From JAKFEW01 sp036675505 (GTDB taxonomy: Bacteria > Cyanobacteriota > Sericytochromatia > S15B-MN24 > JAQBPE01): DNA of 56,704 nt. The stretch covers positions 1 through 56,704 of the forward strand of contig JAKFEW010000082.1 of assembly GCA_036675505.1 (NCBI GenBank), written 5' to 3'. Position numbers and translations under genes: made by a program. The notes below the pieces were generated by a model that was not told where the DNA came from, searched no databases, and saw only the letters and a list, made by a program, of their open reading frames with translations. Positions 41,265 to 50,545 of this stretch are shown here, piece by piece (the first letter of the stretch is position 1; the number at the start of each line of letters is the position of its first letter).

Positions 41265-41748
41265 CAGGCGAAAGTCGCATTATGTTTCGATCTCGATCAT
41301 TTTGCGGGCGCCGACAATATGATCCAAACCGCGTGATTACGTGGCTTAATGTGAATTTCACGAGAAAAAACCGCGAACCCAACACGGCGGGATCGCTACA
41401 AACAGCTAAAGCGGCGCATTTGCGCCGCTCTTTCGTTGAAGTGGAAGGCCTGTCCCGCGCGGGGCGCTCATTCCACGTTATGTGCCCTTAAAGGGAATTT
41501 GTAATATGTCGCGAATGCGTGACGCTCGCCTGCTTCGCGGCTCGCGCGCCAGCAGCCGGATTTGGGCGCCGCTGGAGGCCACCCTCGTTCTATCAGAGAA
41601 CTGATCGCGAGGGAAGGGGCTGGCGCAAAATCATTCGTCCGGCTCTCCACCCCAACCTTAATCTGCCCTTGACCACCTCTTAAGAAGATCCAAACCCCTG
41701 GCCGGCGATAACCGCTGTGGAGTGGAGTCCAGAACGGAGTTTGGCGTC
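41265..41748. other. AT-richer intergenic region without genes
   Basis: No coding frame with gene-like codon use is visible. It holds the dinD terminator (41410-41429), two further short self-complementary stretches (for example CGCGCGGGGCGC near 41457), and a TTGACC near 41669 that could be a -35 box for the next gene. The lower GC compared with both neighbours suggests a former insertion or a regulatory spacer. Confidence 0.5.
41410..41438 (+). terminator. Terminator after dinD
   Basis: A perfect 9-bp stem AGCGGCGCA/TGCGCCGCT (41410-41429) with a two-base loop is followed by CTTTCGTT. It is 145 nt downstream of the dinD stop; on the other strand it ends in TTAGCTGTTT, so it could work in both directions. 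Confidence 0.65.
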
Positions 41749-42240
41749 ATGGCAGAGATCACCATCGGGAACCGGGCCGTCGAGGCCACGGTCGTGAAGC
41801 TGCGTCCGGGCAGCGAGAAGAAGGCCCTCGAGGTCATGAGTCGCGACGGCGTGAACAACGTCGCCTTCAAGATCGACGGCGATACGTTCGTCGCATCCGG
41901 CCGCGACCTCGACGTGTCGGGCATCGAAGCGTGGGGCACCGTGCGCCACGCCGGCGCGAACGGCCATGTGCTCAAGGTGGACCCCGAGGTGCTGAAGCCC
42001 GGCTTCCTGCAGCGCTGGGGCCTGGCCGGCGCGGGCGTGGGCGCGGTCGGGATGCCGCTGACCGGCTTGCTGCTCGGCTCGCTCTTCGGCGCGATGCCCG
42101 GCCTCGCCGAGTTCGCCATCTTTGCCGGCATCGGTGCCGTGGTCTTCGGTGGCGGGGCGACCGGCTGGGCCGCGGCCACGAACTGGTGGAACGGGCGGCA
42201 GGCGAAGCGTGACAAGCTGGCGGCGTACACGGCCCGCTAG
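41749..42240 (+). CDS. Hypothetical membrane protein, 163 aa
   Basis: I do not recognise it. A soluble N-terminal half (MAEITIGNRAVEATVVKLRPGSEKKALEVM...) is followed by two close transmembrane segments (LAGAGVGAVGMPLTGLLLGSLF and FAIFAGIGAVVFGGGATGWAAA) and a basic tail. ACGGAG precedes the ATG at 41749. It lies 41 nt upstream of the GH3 gene but has its own spacing. Confidence 0.75.
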   Translation: MAEITIGNRAVEATVVKLRPGSEKKALEVMSRDGVNNVAFKIDGDTFVASGRDLDVSGIEAWGTVRHAGANGHVLKVDPEVLKPGFLQRWGLAGAGVGAVGMPLTGLLLGSLFGAMPGLAEFAIFAGIGAVVFGGGATGWAAATNWWNGRQAKRDKLAAYTAR

Positions 42241-42281
42241 AATTCTCCCCGCCAGGCTCGCCTGGTTGGTAGAATCCTCGG

Positions 42282-44540
42282 ATGCGCAACACCTCTCGCT
42301 CCGCCCACCTCGCATTATGTGCCGCCAGCCTCACCCTCGCGGGACCGGTCGGCCCCGCGGCCGCGGCCCCCGCGGCGCCGCGCGGGCCGGCGCTCGAGGC
42401 GCGCATCGAGCGGCTGCTCGCGCGCATGACGCTCGCCGAGAAGATCGGCCAGATGACCCAGGTCAGCGAGGGCAACATGCTCACGGGCCCCGGCGGCACC
42501 GTGGGCCTCGAGGCCAGCGTGAAGGCCGCCAACGTCGGCTCGGTGCTGAACGCCATGGGCGTGGATCGCACGCGCGCCCTGCAGCGGCTCGCCGTCGAGC
42601 AGACCCGCCTCAAGATCCCGCTCATCTTCGGCCTCGACGTCGTCCACGGCTACAAGACCACCTTCCCGATCCCGCTGGCCGAGAGCTGCTCATGGGACCT
42701 CGCCGCGATCGAGCGTGCGGCGCACGTGGCGGCCACCGAGGCAGCGGCCGACGGCATCCACTGGACCTTCGCACCGATGGTCGACGTCGCCCGCGACCCC
42801 CGCTGGGGGCGCATCGCGGAGGGTGCCGGCGAGGACGTGTACCTCGGCAGCCAGATCGCGAGGGCCCGCGTGCGCGGCTTTCAGGGACGCGACCTCCAGG
42901 CGCCGGACAGCGTCATCGCCTGTGTGAAGCACTTCGCCGCCTACGGCGCGTCGATGGCCGGGCGTGAATACAACACCGTCGACATCTCCCGCCGCGCGCT
43001 GCTCGAGACCTACCTGCCGCCCTACCGCGCCGCCGTCGAGGCCGGCGCCCGCACGGTCATGTCCGCCTTCAATGAATACGACGGCGTGCCGTGCAGCGGC
43101 AACAAGTTCCTGCTCGACGACACGCTCAAGCGGAAATGGAAGTTCCCGGGCCTGGTGGTGAGCGATTGGTCCGCGATCATGGAGATGACCCACCACGGCT
43201 ATGCCGCCGACCTCAAGGACGCCGCGCGCCTGGCCGCGCTGGCCGGCATGGACATGGACATGCAGAGCAACGCCTTCCTGCAGCACCTGCCCGCGCTCGT
43301 GCGCGAGAAGAAGGTGCCTGAAAGGGTGTTGGACGAGGCTGTGCGCCGGATCTTGCGCGTGAAGTTCGAGAAGGGCCTCTTCGACGACCCGTACCGCGCC
43401 TGCGACGCCGCGCGCCGCGACCGCGCGCTCTGGGCGCCCGCGCACCTCGCGGCCGCGCGCGACATCGCGCGCAAGTCGATCGTGCTGCTCAAGAATGACC
43501 AAGGCGTGTTGCCGCTGGCGAAGGGGAAGACGGTCGCGCTGGTCGGCCCGCTCGCGGCGAACCGCGACGACATGCTGGGCGCCTGGCCGGGGCCCGGCGA
43601 TCCCAAGCGCTGCAAGTCCGTCCTCGACGGCATCCAGGGCCGCGGCGTGAAGGTCCTTCAGGCCGCCGGCTGCGACATCAAGGGCGCCGACAAGGCCGGC
43701 TTCGACGCGGCCCTCGCCGCGGCGCGTCAGGCCGACGTGGTGGTCGCCGTGATGGGCGAGGCCGCCCTCATGAGCGGCGAGGCGGCGAGCCGCTCGGAGA
43801 TCGGCCTGCCCGGCGTCCAACGCGAGCTGCTCGCGGCCCTGAAGGCCACCGGCAAGCCGATCGTGCTGGTGGTGATGAGCGGGCGGCCGCTCACGCTCGG
43901 CTGGGAACACGAGCACCTGGACGCCGTCGTCCAGGCCTGGCACCTCGGCATCGAGGCGGGCGTGGCCGTGAACGACGTGCTGTTCGGCGACCACAATCCC
44001 TCGGGGCGCCTCGTGACGACGTTCCCGCGCGTGGTCGGCCAGATCCCGCTCTATTACGACCACCTGAACACGGGCCGGCCCTTCAACCCGAAGGACCACT
44101 ACACGACCCACTACATGGACGTCTCGAACGACCCGCTCTACCCCTTCGGCCACGGCCTGAGCTACACGCGCTTCGACTACGGCCCGTTGAAGCTTAGCAC
44201 GACCAACCTCGCGCCAGGCGCCAGGCTGCGCGTCGAGACGATCATCCGCAACGTGGGTGAACGCGACGGCGAAGAGGTCGCGCAGCTCTACGTGCGCGAC
44301 CTCGTGGGCAGCGTGAACCGGCCCGTGCGCCAGCTCAAGGGCTTCCGCAAGCTGATGATCCGCAAGGGCCAGGCCGCGACCGTCGCCTTCGAGCTCGGCG
44401 CGCGCGACCTGGCCTTCTGGCGCCAGGACCTGACCTTTGGGGCCGAGGCTGGCCAGTTCGACGTCTGGGTCGGTCCGAGCTCGGTGGCCGGCCCCAAGGC
44501 GACGTTCCGCCTTACGCGCGACGTCGCGCTGCCCGAGTGA
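42282..44540 (+). CDS. bglX: Periplasmic beta-glucosidase, glycoside hydrolase family 3
   Basis: The 752-aa exported enzyme hydrolyses terminal beta-glucosides or xylosides. It has a signal peptide (LALCAASLTLAGPVGPAAAAPA), a GH3 N-terminal barrel with KIGQMTQV, PLIFGLDVVHGYKTTFPIPL, APMVDVARDPRWGRIAEGAGEDVYL and the nucleophile in LVVSDWSAI (D295). The C-terminal sandwich begins IVLLKNDQGVLPL, and a fibronectin-III-like end (NVGERDGEEVAQLYVRD... LKGFRKL) closes it. Domain order and length match E. coli BglX. A TAGAAT box lies about 10 nt before the start, suggesting a very short leader. Confidence 0.96.
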   Translation: MRNTSRSAHLALCAASLTLAGPVGPAAAAPAAPRGPALEARIERLLARMTLAEKIGQMTQVSEGNMLTGPGGTVGLEASVKAANVGSVLNAMGVDRTRALQRLAVEQTRLKIPLIFGLDVVHGYKTTFPIPLAESCSWDLAAIERAAHVAATEAAADGIHWTFAPMVDVARDPRWGRIAEGAGEDVYLGSQIARARVRGFQGRDLQAPDSVIACVKHFAAYGASMAGREYNTVDISRRALLETYLPPYRAAVEAGARTVMSAFNEYDGVPCSGNKFLLDDTLKRKWKFPGLVVSDWSAIMEMTHHGYAADLKDAARLAALAGMDMDMQSNAFLQHLPALVREKKVPERVLDEAVRRILRVKFEKGLFDDPYRACDAARRDRALWAPAHLAAARDIARKSIVLLKNDQGVLPLAKGKTVALVGPLAANRDDMLGAWPGPGDPKRCKSVLDGIQGRGVKVLQAAGCDIKGADKAGFDAALAAARQADVVVAVMGEAALMSGEAASRSEIGLPGVQRELLAALKATGKPIVLVVMSGRPLTLGWEHEHLDAVVQAWHLGIEAGVAVNDVLFGDHNPSGRLVTTFPRVVGQIPLYYDHLNTGRPFNPKDHYTTHYMDVSNDPLYPFGHGLSYTRFDYGPLKLSTTNLAPGARLRVETIIRNVGERDGEEVAQLYVRDLVGSVNRPVRQLKGFRKLMIRKGQAATVAFELGARDLAFWRQDLTFGAEAGQFDVWVGPSSVAGPKATFRLTRDVALPE

Positions 44541-44549
44541 GCGCCGGGC

Positions 44550-45356
44550 TCAGTCGAAGTCCGTCACCTCGGCGAAGCCCTCGGGTTCGACCTCGCGGAC
44601 CACGCCGATGCCGGCCGCGAACGTCTTGGTCTCAACCTCGCCCTCCTCGGTCACGAACCGGACCTGCAGGCAGTTCGTGAACGTCCCGAACGGCGTCGTC
44701 ACCGTCACGTTCGTCGCCAAAACCGTCCCGTCCTCGGTGATCGGCTCGTGGCTACCGCGAGCCGGCACGGCCTCGGGGGAGAACGTGTCGCCGACCGCCG
44801 GGCTCGCTGGCATGATCACGCCGGCGACTTGCGTGTTGCGGCCGAACAGCCAGGTGCCGCCGTGGTCGACGATTTTGCCGTCCTCGTAGTTGTCGACGTT
44901 CTCGCCCAGGTAGTAGACCGTCCCGTCGTCGGCCTGGGCGTAGTAGTCGAGCGCCACTTCCACCAGCTCGCCGTCGTCGAAGGCCCGGTCCTCGATCACC
45001 AGCGCCGGCACCTTTCCGCCGTTGATGTGGAAGATCTTGGGCTCGGCGAGCGGGATCTGGACGGAGCGGGTCTCGATCGTGTTGCCCTCCTCATCCACTT
45101 CCTCGCCCTCCAGCACCAGGCGTTCCATCAGGCCGAACGGCGCGAACGGGTTCGTGATGTTGGTCGGGTCCGTGAACGTGGCGCCCGGGATCGTGTTGTG
45201 AGTCGAGTGCAGCAGGCCGAGCACCGTCGGTGCGGGGACCGCCGGCAACGTCGCCCCGATGGTGGCATCGATCGGCGTGGCGGGGAGGTGGGCCTGGCAG
45301 CCCGCGAGCAACAGCCCGCCGATCAAAGTCGCATAGACTCGCGCACCGCTACTCAT
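44550..45356 (-). CDS. Hypothetical lipoprotein, 268 aa
   Basis: The protein has a lipoprotein signal (LIGGLLLAGC) and an acidic, beta-rich mature part: TVYYLGENVDNYEDGKIVDHGGTWLFGRN, then TPFGTFTNCLQVRF and a late VVREVEPEGFAEVT. This pattern recalls uncharacterised secreted proteins with a repeated strand-turn motif; I cannot name a function. GAGGAG precedes the ATG at 45356. It is convergent with bglX (9-nt gap) and downstream of the papain-like lipoprotein gene across a strong hairpin. Confidence 0.78.
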   Translation of the reverse strand: MSSGARVYATLIGGLLLAGCQAHLPATPIDATIGATLPAVPAPTVLGLLHSTHNTIPGATFTDPTNITNPFAPFGLMERLVLEGEEVDEEGNTIETRSVQIPLAEPKIFHINGGKVPALVIEDRAFDDGELVEVALDYYAQADDGTVYYLGENVDNYEDGKIVDHGGTWLFGRNTQVAGVIMPASPAVGDTFSPEAVPARGSHEPITEDGTVLATNVTVTTPFGTFTNCLQVRFVTEEGEVETKTFAAGIGVVREVEPEGFAEVTDFD

Positions 45357-45416
45357 ATGATCCTCTCCTCGGTTTCGCCCCTGAGTCGGCCGCAACCGAT
45401 CGCCAGCCACAACGCA

Positions 45417-45449
45417 CGGGCGGTCCCACCTTAAAGGTGGGACCGCCCG
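45417..45449 (-). terminator. 15-bp perfect hairpin between two lipoprotein genes
   Basis: CGGGCGGTCCCACC (45417-45430) pairs fully with 45436-45449; one more T-A pair leaves a three-base loop. It lies 28 nt past the stop of the papain-like gene and 60 nt before the next start. No T tract follows on either strand, so it may be a weak terminator or a processing/stability hairpin. Confidence 0.55.
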
Positions 45450-45476
45450 CGCGATAGCGACGAACGAGGGTAATGG

Positions 45477-46373
45477 TTACTCCGCCGTCCAGAAGTCCGT
45501 GGCGGCGCCGGCATCGCCCGCGACGGCGTACGGCATGTAGAAGTAGCCCTTGTCGCCCCACTTCGACGACCAGCTGTTCCGCACGATCAGCGCATTCTTG
45601 GCGTCGTCGTAGCCCACGGCCAGCACGGCGTGGCCGCCGAGCATCTTCTCGCTCGCGGCGGGCTCCGGCATCACGCCGTCCGCGCCGATTTTCTTGAAGC
45701 TCTCGTAGACCTTGAAGCCGAACGCCACCGTGCGGCCGCCGGCGAGCGACGCCTTCACGTCGCTCAGCCCGGCGAGCTGCTTGGCTGAGCGGAACTTGTG
45801 CGCGGGCGCGGCGGCGTAGGCGGCCTGCGGGGGCTTCTCGGCGAACTTCGTGATGTCGTAGGCCCAGGTCGACTCGGGCGCGGCGCCCTTCTTGGTGCCG
45901 ACCGCCACCGAGCCCGTGATCGTGCCGCCGCAGTCCTGCTTGACCAGCAGCCAGCCGAGCAGAGGCACGCTCGCGCGGGTCTCGTAGTAGTAGAACAGGC
46001 CGGACAGCGGCGTCAGGGCCTCGCCCTTCTGGCGCTGCAGCGTCTCGCGCATGCCCTTGGCGACCGCGAAGGCCGTGCACGAGCCGATCTTGCCCTGGTC
46101 GTACACGGGCGGGCACTGCGCCCGCAGGTCGGCCGCGGCCGCGAGCAAGCCCTGCTTCAAACGCACGGGACGCGCCTTCGGCGCGTCCTCCCGCTGGTAA
46201 CGGTCCCAGTCGTAGCCGAGCTTGCGCTCGACGCCGGCAGCCATGATCGCGCCACCGGGGGCTACGCGCGTAGTCGCGACGGGGCTCGTGGGGCCGGTCC
46301 GGCCGCAACCGGCGGCGAGGGTCGCGGTGGTGAGCGCGAGCAACACGAGAGACGTCGAGCGGTTGGCCTTCAC
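45477..46373 (-). CDS. Papain-family (C1A) cysteine peptidase, lipoprotein
   Basis: This 298-aa protein has signal LVLLALTTATLAAGC with lipobox Cys 23. The mature part is papain-like: the oxyanion Gln and nucleophile Cys in YDQGKIGSCTAFA (Q93, C99), the catalytic His in GGHAVLAVGYDD and the Asn in VRNSWSSKWGDKGYFYMPY. All catalytic residues are present. There is no clear propeptide; about 65 residues separate the lipobox from the catalytic core. It should act outside the cytoplasmic membrane. The start is GTG with GGAGG. Confidence 0.92.
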   Translation of the reverse strand: MKANRSTSLVLLALTTATLAAGCGRTGPTSPVATTRVAPGGAIMAAGVERKLGYDWDRYQREDAPKARPVRLKQGLLAAAADLRAQCPPVYDQGKIGSCTAFAVAKGMRETLQRQKGEALTPLSGLFYYYETRASVPLLGWLLVKQDCGGTITGSVAVGTKKGAAPESTWAYDITKFAEKPPQAAYAAAPAHKFRSAKQLAGLSDVKASLAGGRTVAFGFKVYESFKKIGADGVMPEPAASEKMLGGHAVLAVGYDDAKNALIVRNSWSSKWGDKGYFYMPYAVAGDAGAATDFWTAE

Positions 46374-46460
46374 GGGGGGTCCTCCGAAGTTAAGATCGAA
46401 TTAAGTACAGGATAAGAATACATCATGAGGGTGGACCAATTCAAGCCCCCCATGCGGACA

Positions 46461-46486
46461 AGGGCGGCTCCCGTGGGAGCCGCCCT
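46461..46486 (-). terminator. 12-bp perfect hairpin, probable terminator
   Basis: AGGGCGGCTCCC (46461-46472) pairs with 46475-46486 over a two-base loop. It lies 25 nt beyond the stop of the 331-aa gene on the same strand and is followed by TTGTCC. It resembles the hairpin at 45417-45449 in position and strength. Confidence 0.6.
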
Positions 46487-46510
46487 CGATTCCGCGAAAA
46501 GTGGAATCGC

Positions 46511-47506
46511 TTAGACCGCGCCGCCGGCCTCGATCCGCACGTCGCCACCGAAGTCGTCGCCCGCGTTGCCGCGGCCGTTGTCGTTGCCACGGCCGTTGTT
46601 GCCCACCTTGTCGCCGGACTCGGCGGGCGGGATGGCGCCCGCCTTCTCGGCCTCCCGCTGGAGGACGCCCGTGATGGCCGTGAGCTGGCTGAACTGCTCG
46701 TTGTAGGCGCGCGTGCCGGGCCTGAGGCCTTCGAGCTTCTCGCCGATCATCACCAGCTTGGTCGTCACATCGAGGAGGCCCTCGAGCTGCCCGACGGAAG
46801 TGGCCCCGCGCAACGCGCGCTCGGCGCCGTCGGCGGCCGCCTGGAGGAACTTGCGGGCGGGTCCCTTCACGTCGAGCCCGGAGCGCAACAGGTTGATGTT
46901 CTTCACGATCCCGTCGCACAGGTCCGCGCAGGTCTTCGCGAGGTTCATGGTGCTGTCGCAGAGGGCCGTCGCGTCGTCGAGCTTGCCCTGCTTCACGTTG
47001 CTCATGATGTCGGCCACGAGGCCGGAAAGCATGTCGCGGATGCCCTTGCTGGGGATGCCGCTGATGGTCGCCATCAGCTTCCTCACCGACTGCAGGATCT
47101 CTTCGATCTTCGCCTTGGCCTCGGGGCTGTCGGGATCGGTCTCGTCCAGGCCGCGCAGGATGGCGTCGGCGTCGATCGTGAACTTGACCATGCTCGCCGT
47201 CTCTTCGGTCTCCTCGTTGCGCTTCTTCTTCCTCATCGCCATCAGGCCACCGCGCAGCCCTTCGAGGCTGCTGCTCGAAACATCGGGAATGTCGCTGGCG
47301 TCGAGCCGCTCGAGGCGGCCGGTGTTGCGCATGGCCGACCGGGCGTCCAGCTTGAGGCCGGCTTCGTCCTCGCGGTAGCGGAGGTCGTCCGGCGCTTGCG
47401 GGGACTCGATGCCGTTCTTGCGCTGCAGCTTGTCGAGGAGCGACGGCCGCTGGAGGGGGCCGGTCTGTGAGCGTTGCCCGACGCCTTCGATGCGCTTGTT
47501 GGTCAT
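46511..47506 (-). CDS. Hypothetical helical protein, 331 aa
   Basis: I do not recognise it. There is no signal peptide. The N-terminal 100 residues are polar and disordered-looking with a KKKRNEETEETA segment; residues 110-280 are helical (ILQSVRKLMATISGIPSKGIRDMLSGLVADIM); the tail is Asn/Gly/Asp-rich (NNGRGNDNGRGNAGDDFGGD). GGGGAG before the ATG at 47506 fixes the start. The layout, with long helices and flexible ends, would fit a structural or secreted effector-like protein, but that is a guess. Confidence 0.75.
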   Translation of the reverse strand: MTNKRIEGVGQRSQTGPLQRPSLLDKLQRKNGIESPQAPDDLRYREDEAGLKLDARSAMRNTGRLERLDASDIPDVSSSSLEGLRGGLMAMRKKKRNEETEETASMVKFTIDADAILRGLDETDPDSPEAKAKIEEILQSVRKLMATISGIPSKGIRDMLSGLVADIMSNVKQGKLDDATALCDSTMNLAKTCADLCDGIVKNINLLRSGLDVKGPARKFLQAAADGAERALRGATSVGQLEGLLDVTTKLVMIGEKLEGLRPGTRAYNEQFSQLTAITGVLQREAEKAGAIPPAESGDKVGNNGRGNDNGRGNAGDDFGGDVRIEAGGAV

Positions 47507-47897
47507 GGTGGACTCCCCTTCCGCGTGGCGCGGGGCCGATGCACGTTGCTTGCTATCCATCATATTCCCTGCTGGACCTCGGTCCCGCGGCAGCCCGATT
47601 AAAATTCGAACCGATCGCCGCCCCGCTTCACGCGCGCTTTCCGGCGATCGCGCCCGGCGCGTGATACGGAACTGATACGCGGCGGAGACCCGATCGAGCG
47701 GGTGCCGGGCGCCGCAGCGGGCCGACGGCCCCGCGCAACTTGAAGGGTCTTAACATGATATTGACACCCTGTTAGGGGCTCGCTAAGACACTTCCGCGCC
47801 GGCCCGCCGACAAGGGAGGGGAGGCCTCCCGCAGCGGGAGGACGTCGCGGAGGAGCCGGTAAGGGCTCCACGCCGGGGCAGAGAGCGGGAGCAGACG
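47507..47897. other. Divergent intergenic region
   Basis: No gene is visible. On the right it holds a promoter-like pair (47761-47789) and a leader of about 100 nt with a small hairpin (GGAGCC/GGCTCC near 47853-47870) before the lipoprotein gene at 47898. The start of the 331-aa gene must have its promoter in the left part, but none stands out. Confidence 0.5.
47761..47789 (+). promoter_or_regulatory. Sigma-70-like promoter of the ZU5-like lipoprotein gene
   Basis: A perfect TTGACA (47761-47766) is followed, after 17 bp, by TAAGAC (47784-47789), a weak -10. Transcription would begin about 100 nt before the start codon. Confidence 0.4.
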
Positions 47898-49535
47898 ATG
47901 CGGAAGCAGTGCGGGATGGTGATGGCGGCCCTGGTGTTGGCCGGCTGCGGCACGACGCCCACGACGGGCGGCTGGGTCAGCGTGGGCGACCGCGCCGCGA
48001 GCCGCCGGCCCGCCGCACCCCAGGGCCAGGCGCGCGCGGCGGCCACCACCGCGCAAGCTTCCGTGGCGACCGATGACGACGCGGTCGGTGGCAGCGCGAC
48101 GCTCGGCGGGGCGAGGTCCGTGAAGCGCCAGAGCGCCCATGTCTCGCTCACGCTGGGCGCCGATGCGGCCGCGCCGGTGATCGTCGTCGACACCCTGGAT
48201 GCGAGCCGGGGCGCCACCGCGGCGAGCGGCGGGAACTTCGTGAGCGCGGCGAGCGGCGGCGTGGTCCGCAGCGCCGACGGCAGCGTGGCCGTGATCATCC
48301 CGCCAGGCGCCCTGACCGCTGACGCCGCCGTCACGGTGCGGCCGATCGCCACCGCCGGCCGCCCGCTGGCCGCCTTCACGCTGCCCGGCATCGCGTTCGA
48401 GCTCGACCTGGGCGGCGCCCGGATCGCGCCCGGCACGGCGCTCAAGGTGACGGCGCCGGCCGACCCGCGCCTGGTCGACGAGGCGCGCCGACGCGATCCG
48501 GGCTTCGATCCCGCCGCGCAGGGCCTGAGCCAGGACGCCGCCGGCGCCTGGCAGCTCACGATGCCCGTGAACGGCCCGGCCCTCATGCCCGTGGCGCCCC
48601 CCGTGCTCGCAGCCGGCGGCGGGATCGGCTTCACCGAGTACGGCGCGTTGGCGCTGCCGCCCGGGCCGGCCGCGGGGGCGATCGCCACCCGCCGCCTGCT
48701 GGCCGCCACCGAGCAGGCCCCCGCGGTCTCCCGCTCGACCGAGGCCGACTGCGCCTCCTTCGAACAGCTCGTCGGCTTCGCCGTGCCGGGCTCGGCCGAC
48801 GAGGTGCGCCGCCGCGAAGGCCAGGGCGCCTTCGTCTGCGACGCCGTCCACAAGACCGAATGGTTCTCGCGCGTGATGGACGACCTCTGGGCGGACCGCA
48901 AGCCCTGCAGCGCCGGCGGCGGCCAGCCGCCCGCGGCGGGCCCGATCGCGCCGGTCTCGGTGGCGGTGCCGGCGGCGGTGACCTACGTTTCGGACGATCC
49001 CGCCCTCGACGGCCAGCCGGCCGCCGGCGCGCGCGTCCGCTTCGACGCCCCCTGGACGCCCCTGAACGGCCCGAGCGACGTGGTCGCGGATGCGGCCGGC
49101 CGCGCGACCGGCTTCACGCTGGGCGGCCTGCGCGTCGGCCTGACGCCCTACCTCGAAGGGCCGGCGGCGCGGTCGGGCGAGACGCTCGAGGCCGTGGCGG
49201 CGCCGGGGATGGCGCCCGTGCGCCTGGCGATCGGGAACTACAGCCCGCGGATCGTGCTCGACGTGACCTCGGACGTCCCGCTCACGGGCTCCCTGACGGT
49301 CCGCTACACCCTCGACGGGCAGCCGGGCCAGCTCGTGCTGCCGCTGCCGAGCGCCGTGACCGCCCACCAGGCGAGCTTCTACGTGCGCGTGCCGAGCGAC
49401 GCCGACCACCGCTTCGAGCTGACCGGCGTGAGCGACGCCGGCTGGCACGAAGGCTCGGTGCCGGGCACGCGGCCGGTGCGCCGGAACGGCACCTACCGCT
49501 TCGCCGTCTCGCTCACGCCGCCGCAGCCGAAGTGA
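47898..49535 (+). CDS. Large lipoprotein with ZU5-like domain
   Basis: The 545-aa protein has signal GMVMAALVLAGC (lipobox) and an Ala/Gly-rich linker. Residues 115-165 (GGVVRSADGSVAVIIPPGALTADAAVTVRPI) match the ZU5-type module found in surface proteins. The C-terminal part contains Ig-like strands (SLTVRYTLDGQPGQLVLPL, FELTGVSDAGWHEGSVPG). Two cysteine-containing loops lie in the middle. The substrate or partner is unknown. The next gene begins at a GTG overlapping this stop (GTGA). Confidence 0.8.
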   Translation: MRKQCGMVMAALVLAGCGTTPTTGGWVSVGDRAASRRPAAPQGQARAAATTAQASVATDDDAVGGSATLGGARSVKRQSAHVSLTLGADAAAPVIVVDTLDASRGATAASGGNFVSAASGGVVRSADGSVAVIIPPGALTADAAVTVRPIATAGRPLAAFTLPGIAFELDLGGARIAPGTALKVTAPADPRLVDEARRRDPGFDPAAQGLSQDAAGAWQLTMPVNGPALMPVAPPVLAAGGGIGFTEYGALALPPGPAAGAIATRRLLAATEQAPAVSRSTEADCASFEQLVGFAVPGSADEVRRREGQGAFVCDAVHKTEWFSRVMDDLWADRKPCSAGGGQPPAAGPIAPVSVAVPAAVTYVSDDPALDGQPAAGARVRFDAPWTPLNGPSDVVADAAGRATGFTLGGLRVGLTPYLEGPAARSGETLEAVAAPGMAPVRLAIGNYSPRIVLDVTSDVPLTGSLTVRYTLDGQPGQLVLPLPSAVTAHQASFYVRVPSDADHRFELTGVSDAGWHEGSVPGTRPVRRNGTYRFAVSLTPPQPK

Positions 49536-50545
49536 GCGAGCTTCATCCGCCCGTCATGCCGCCCGCCTCCTGGACCTTCGCGCTGGTGACCCCCGACGCG
49601 ATGGTCGGGGCCTACCTCGACTTCGTGGTCGAACGCTTGCACGCCCATGGCTTCGAGGTGCGCGGCTGCCGCCTGATCGCCCTCGAGTTCCCGCGCATGG
49701 CGCGGATGTACCACCACAGCGACGACCCGCCGCCGCCCTCGGGCAGCCGGATGGAGCTGCCGGGCTCGGTGATGGACCCGCTCTACCGCCTGGCCCCCGG
49801 CTGCGTGCTGGTGCTGCGAAAGGAAGGAGCGACGGCCTGCCAGGACCTCCTCCGCTGCAAAGGGGCGACCCACCCCGAGGCCGCCGCGCCCGACACCATC
49901 CGGGCGGCCGGCGAGCACATCATCTTCAACTTCCTCCACTGCCCGGACGACGCGCCCTCGGCCGCGATCGAGCTGGCCTACCTGGTCGGCCCGGCGGACG
50001 CGACGGCGCTGCGGAACGCGGCGTGCGCGCCGGATGCGCCGCCGACCACGCCCTTGAACGGCCTGGGCCAGCTCCCGCTCTGCCTCCCCGCCTTCATGGG
50101 GTGGGAGGCGCTGTCGTTCCCCCTGATCGCGAACCGCCTCCGCTGCCGCGTGGTCCAGGCCCTCGCGCTGCGCCACGGGGGCGATGCCCTGAGCAGCCTG
50201 CTCGAAGCCCAGGCCCTGCTGGCACGCGAGCGCAGCGCGCTGGTCGGGTCCGCGTCCGTCGCCGATCGGCTGCGCATCGCCCAGGCAGCCCACCCGGGCA
50301 TTCATGCCGCGCTGACGACCGCGACGCGCGCGAGCGGCGACGCCGTCCTGACCGACGGGCTCGCCGCCCTCGCCGCCCTGTACGACCTCGACGGCGGCCG
50401 GGAATTGGCGCCGATCCTCGCCCTGGCCGCGCGAGGCATCTACCTGTCGGAGCTGGAGATCGTCGCGCTGGATGCCCATCGCCACGCGTTCTGGAGTGAC
50501 ACTCGGCCTTCCGCGCCCGTGCCACCGCGAGAACCCATGTGTTGA
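49532..50545 (+). CDS. NDP-kinase-like protein with C-terminal extension
   Basis: The first 150 of 337 residues follow the nucleoside-diphosphate-kinase pattern: WTFALVTPDAMVGAYLDFVVERLHAHGFEVRGCRLI (NDPK: LVKPDGVQRGLIGEI...), and later IRAAGEHIIFNFLHCPDDAPSAAIELAYLV, where NFLHCPD aligns with the catalytic NVVHGSD. The usual KPD Lys is Thr (TPD), and sequence between the blocks differs, so catalysis is uncertain. The remaining 190 residues are helical and unrecognised. The GTG start overlaps the previous stop, suggesting coupling. Confidence 0.65.
   Translation: MSELHPPVMPPASWTFALVTPDAMVGAYLDFVVERLHAHGFEVRGCRLIALEFPRMARMYHHSDDPPPPSGSRMELPGSVMDPLYRLAPGCVLVLRKEGATACQDLLRCKGATHPEAAAPDTIRAAGEHIIFNFLHCPDDAPSAAIELAYLVGPADATALRNAACAPDAPPTTPLNGLGQLPLCLPAFMGWEALSFPLIANRLRCRVVQALALRHGGDALSSLLEAQALLARERSALVGSASVADRLRIAQAAHPGIHAALTTATRASGDAVLTDGLAALAALYDLDGGRELAPILALAARGIYLSELEIVALDAHRHAFWSDTRPSAPVPPREPMC

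Noticed and set aside
47800..47897. Possible riboswitch in the leader of the ZU5-like lipoprotein gene
   Set aside because: Only one short hairpin is convincing and no expression platform is visible.
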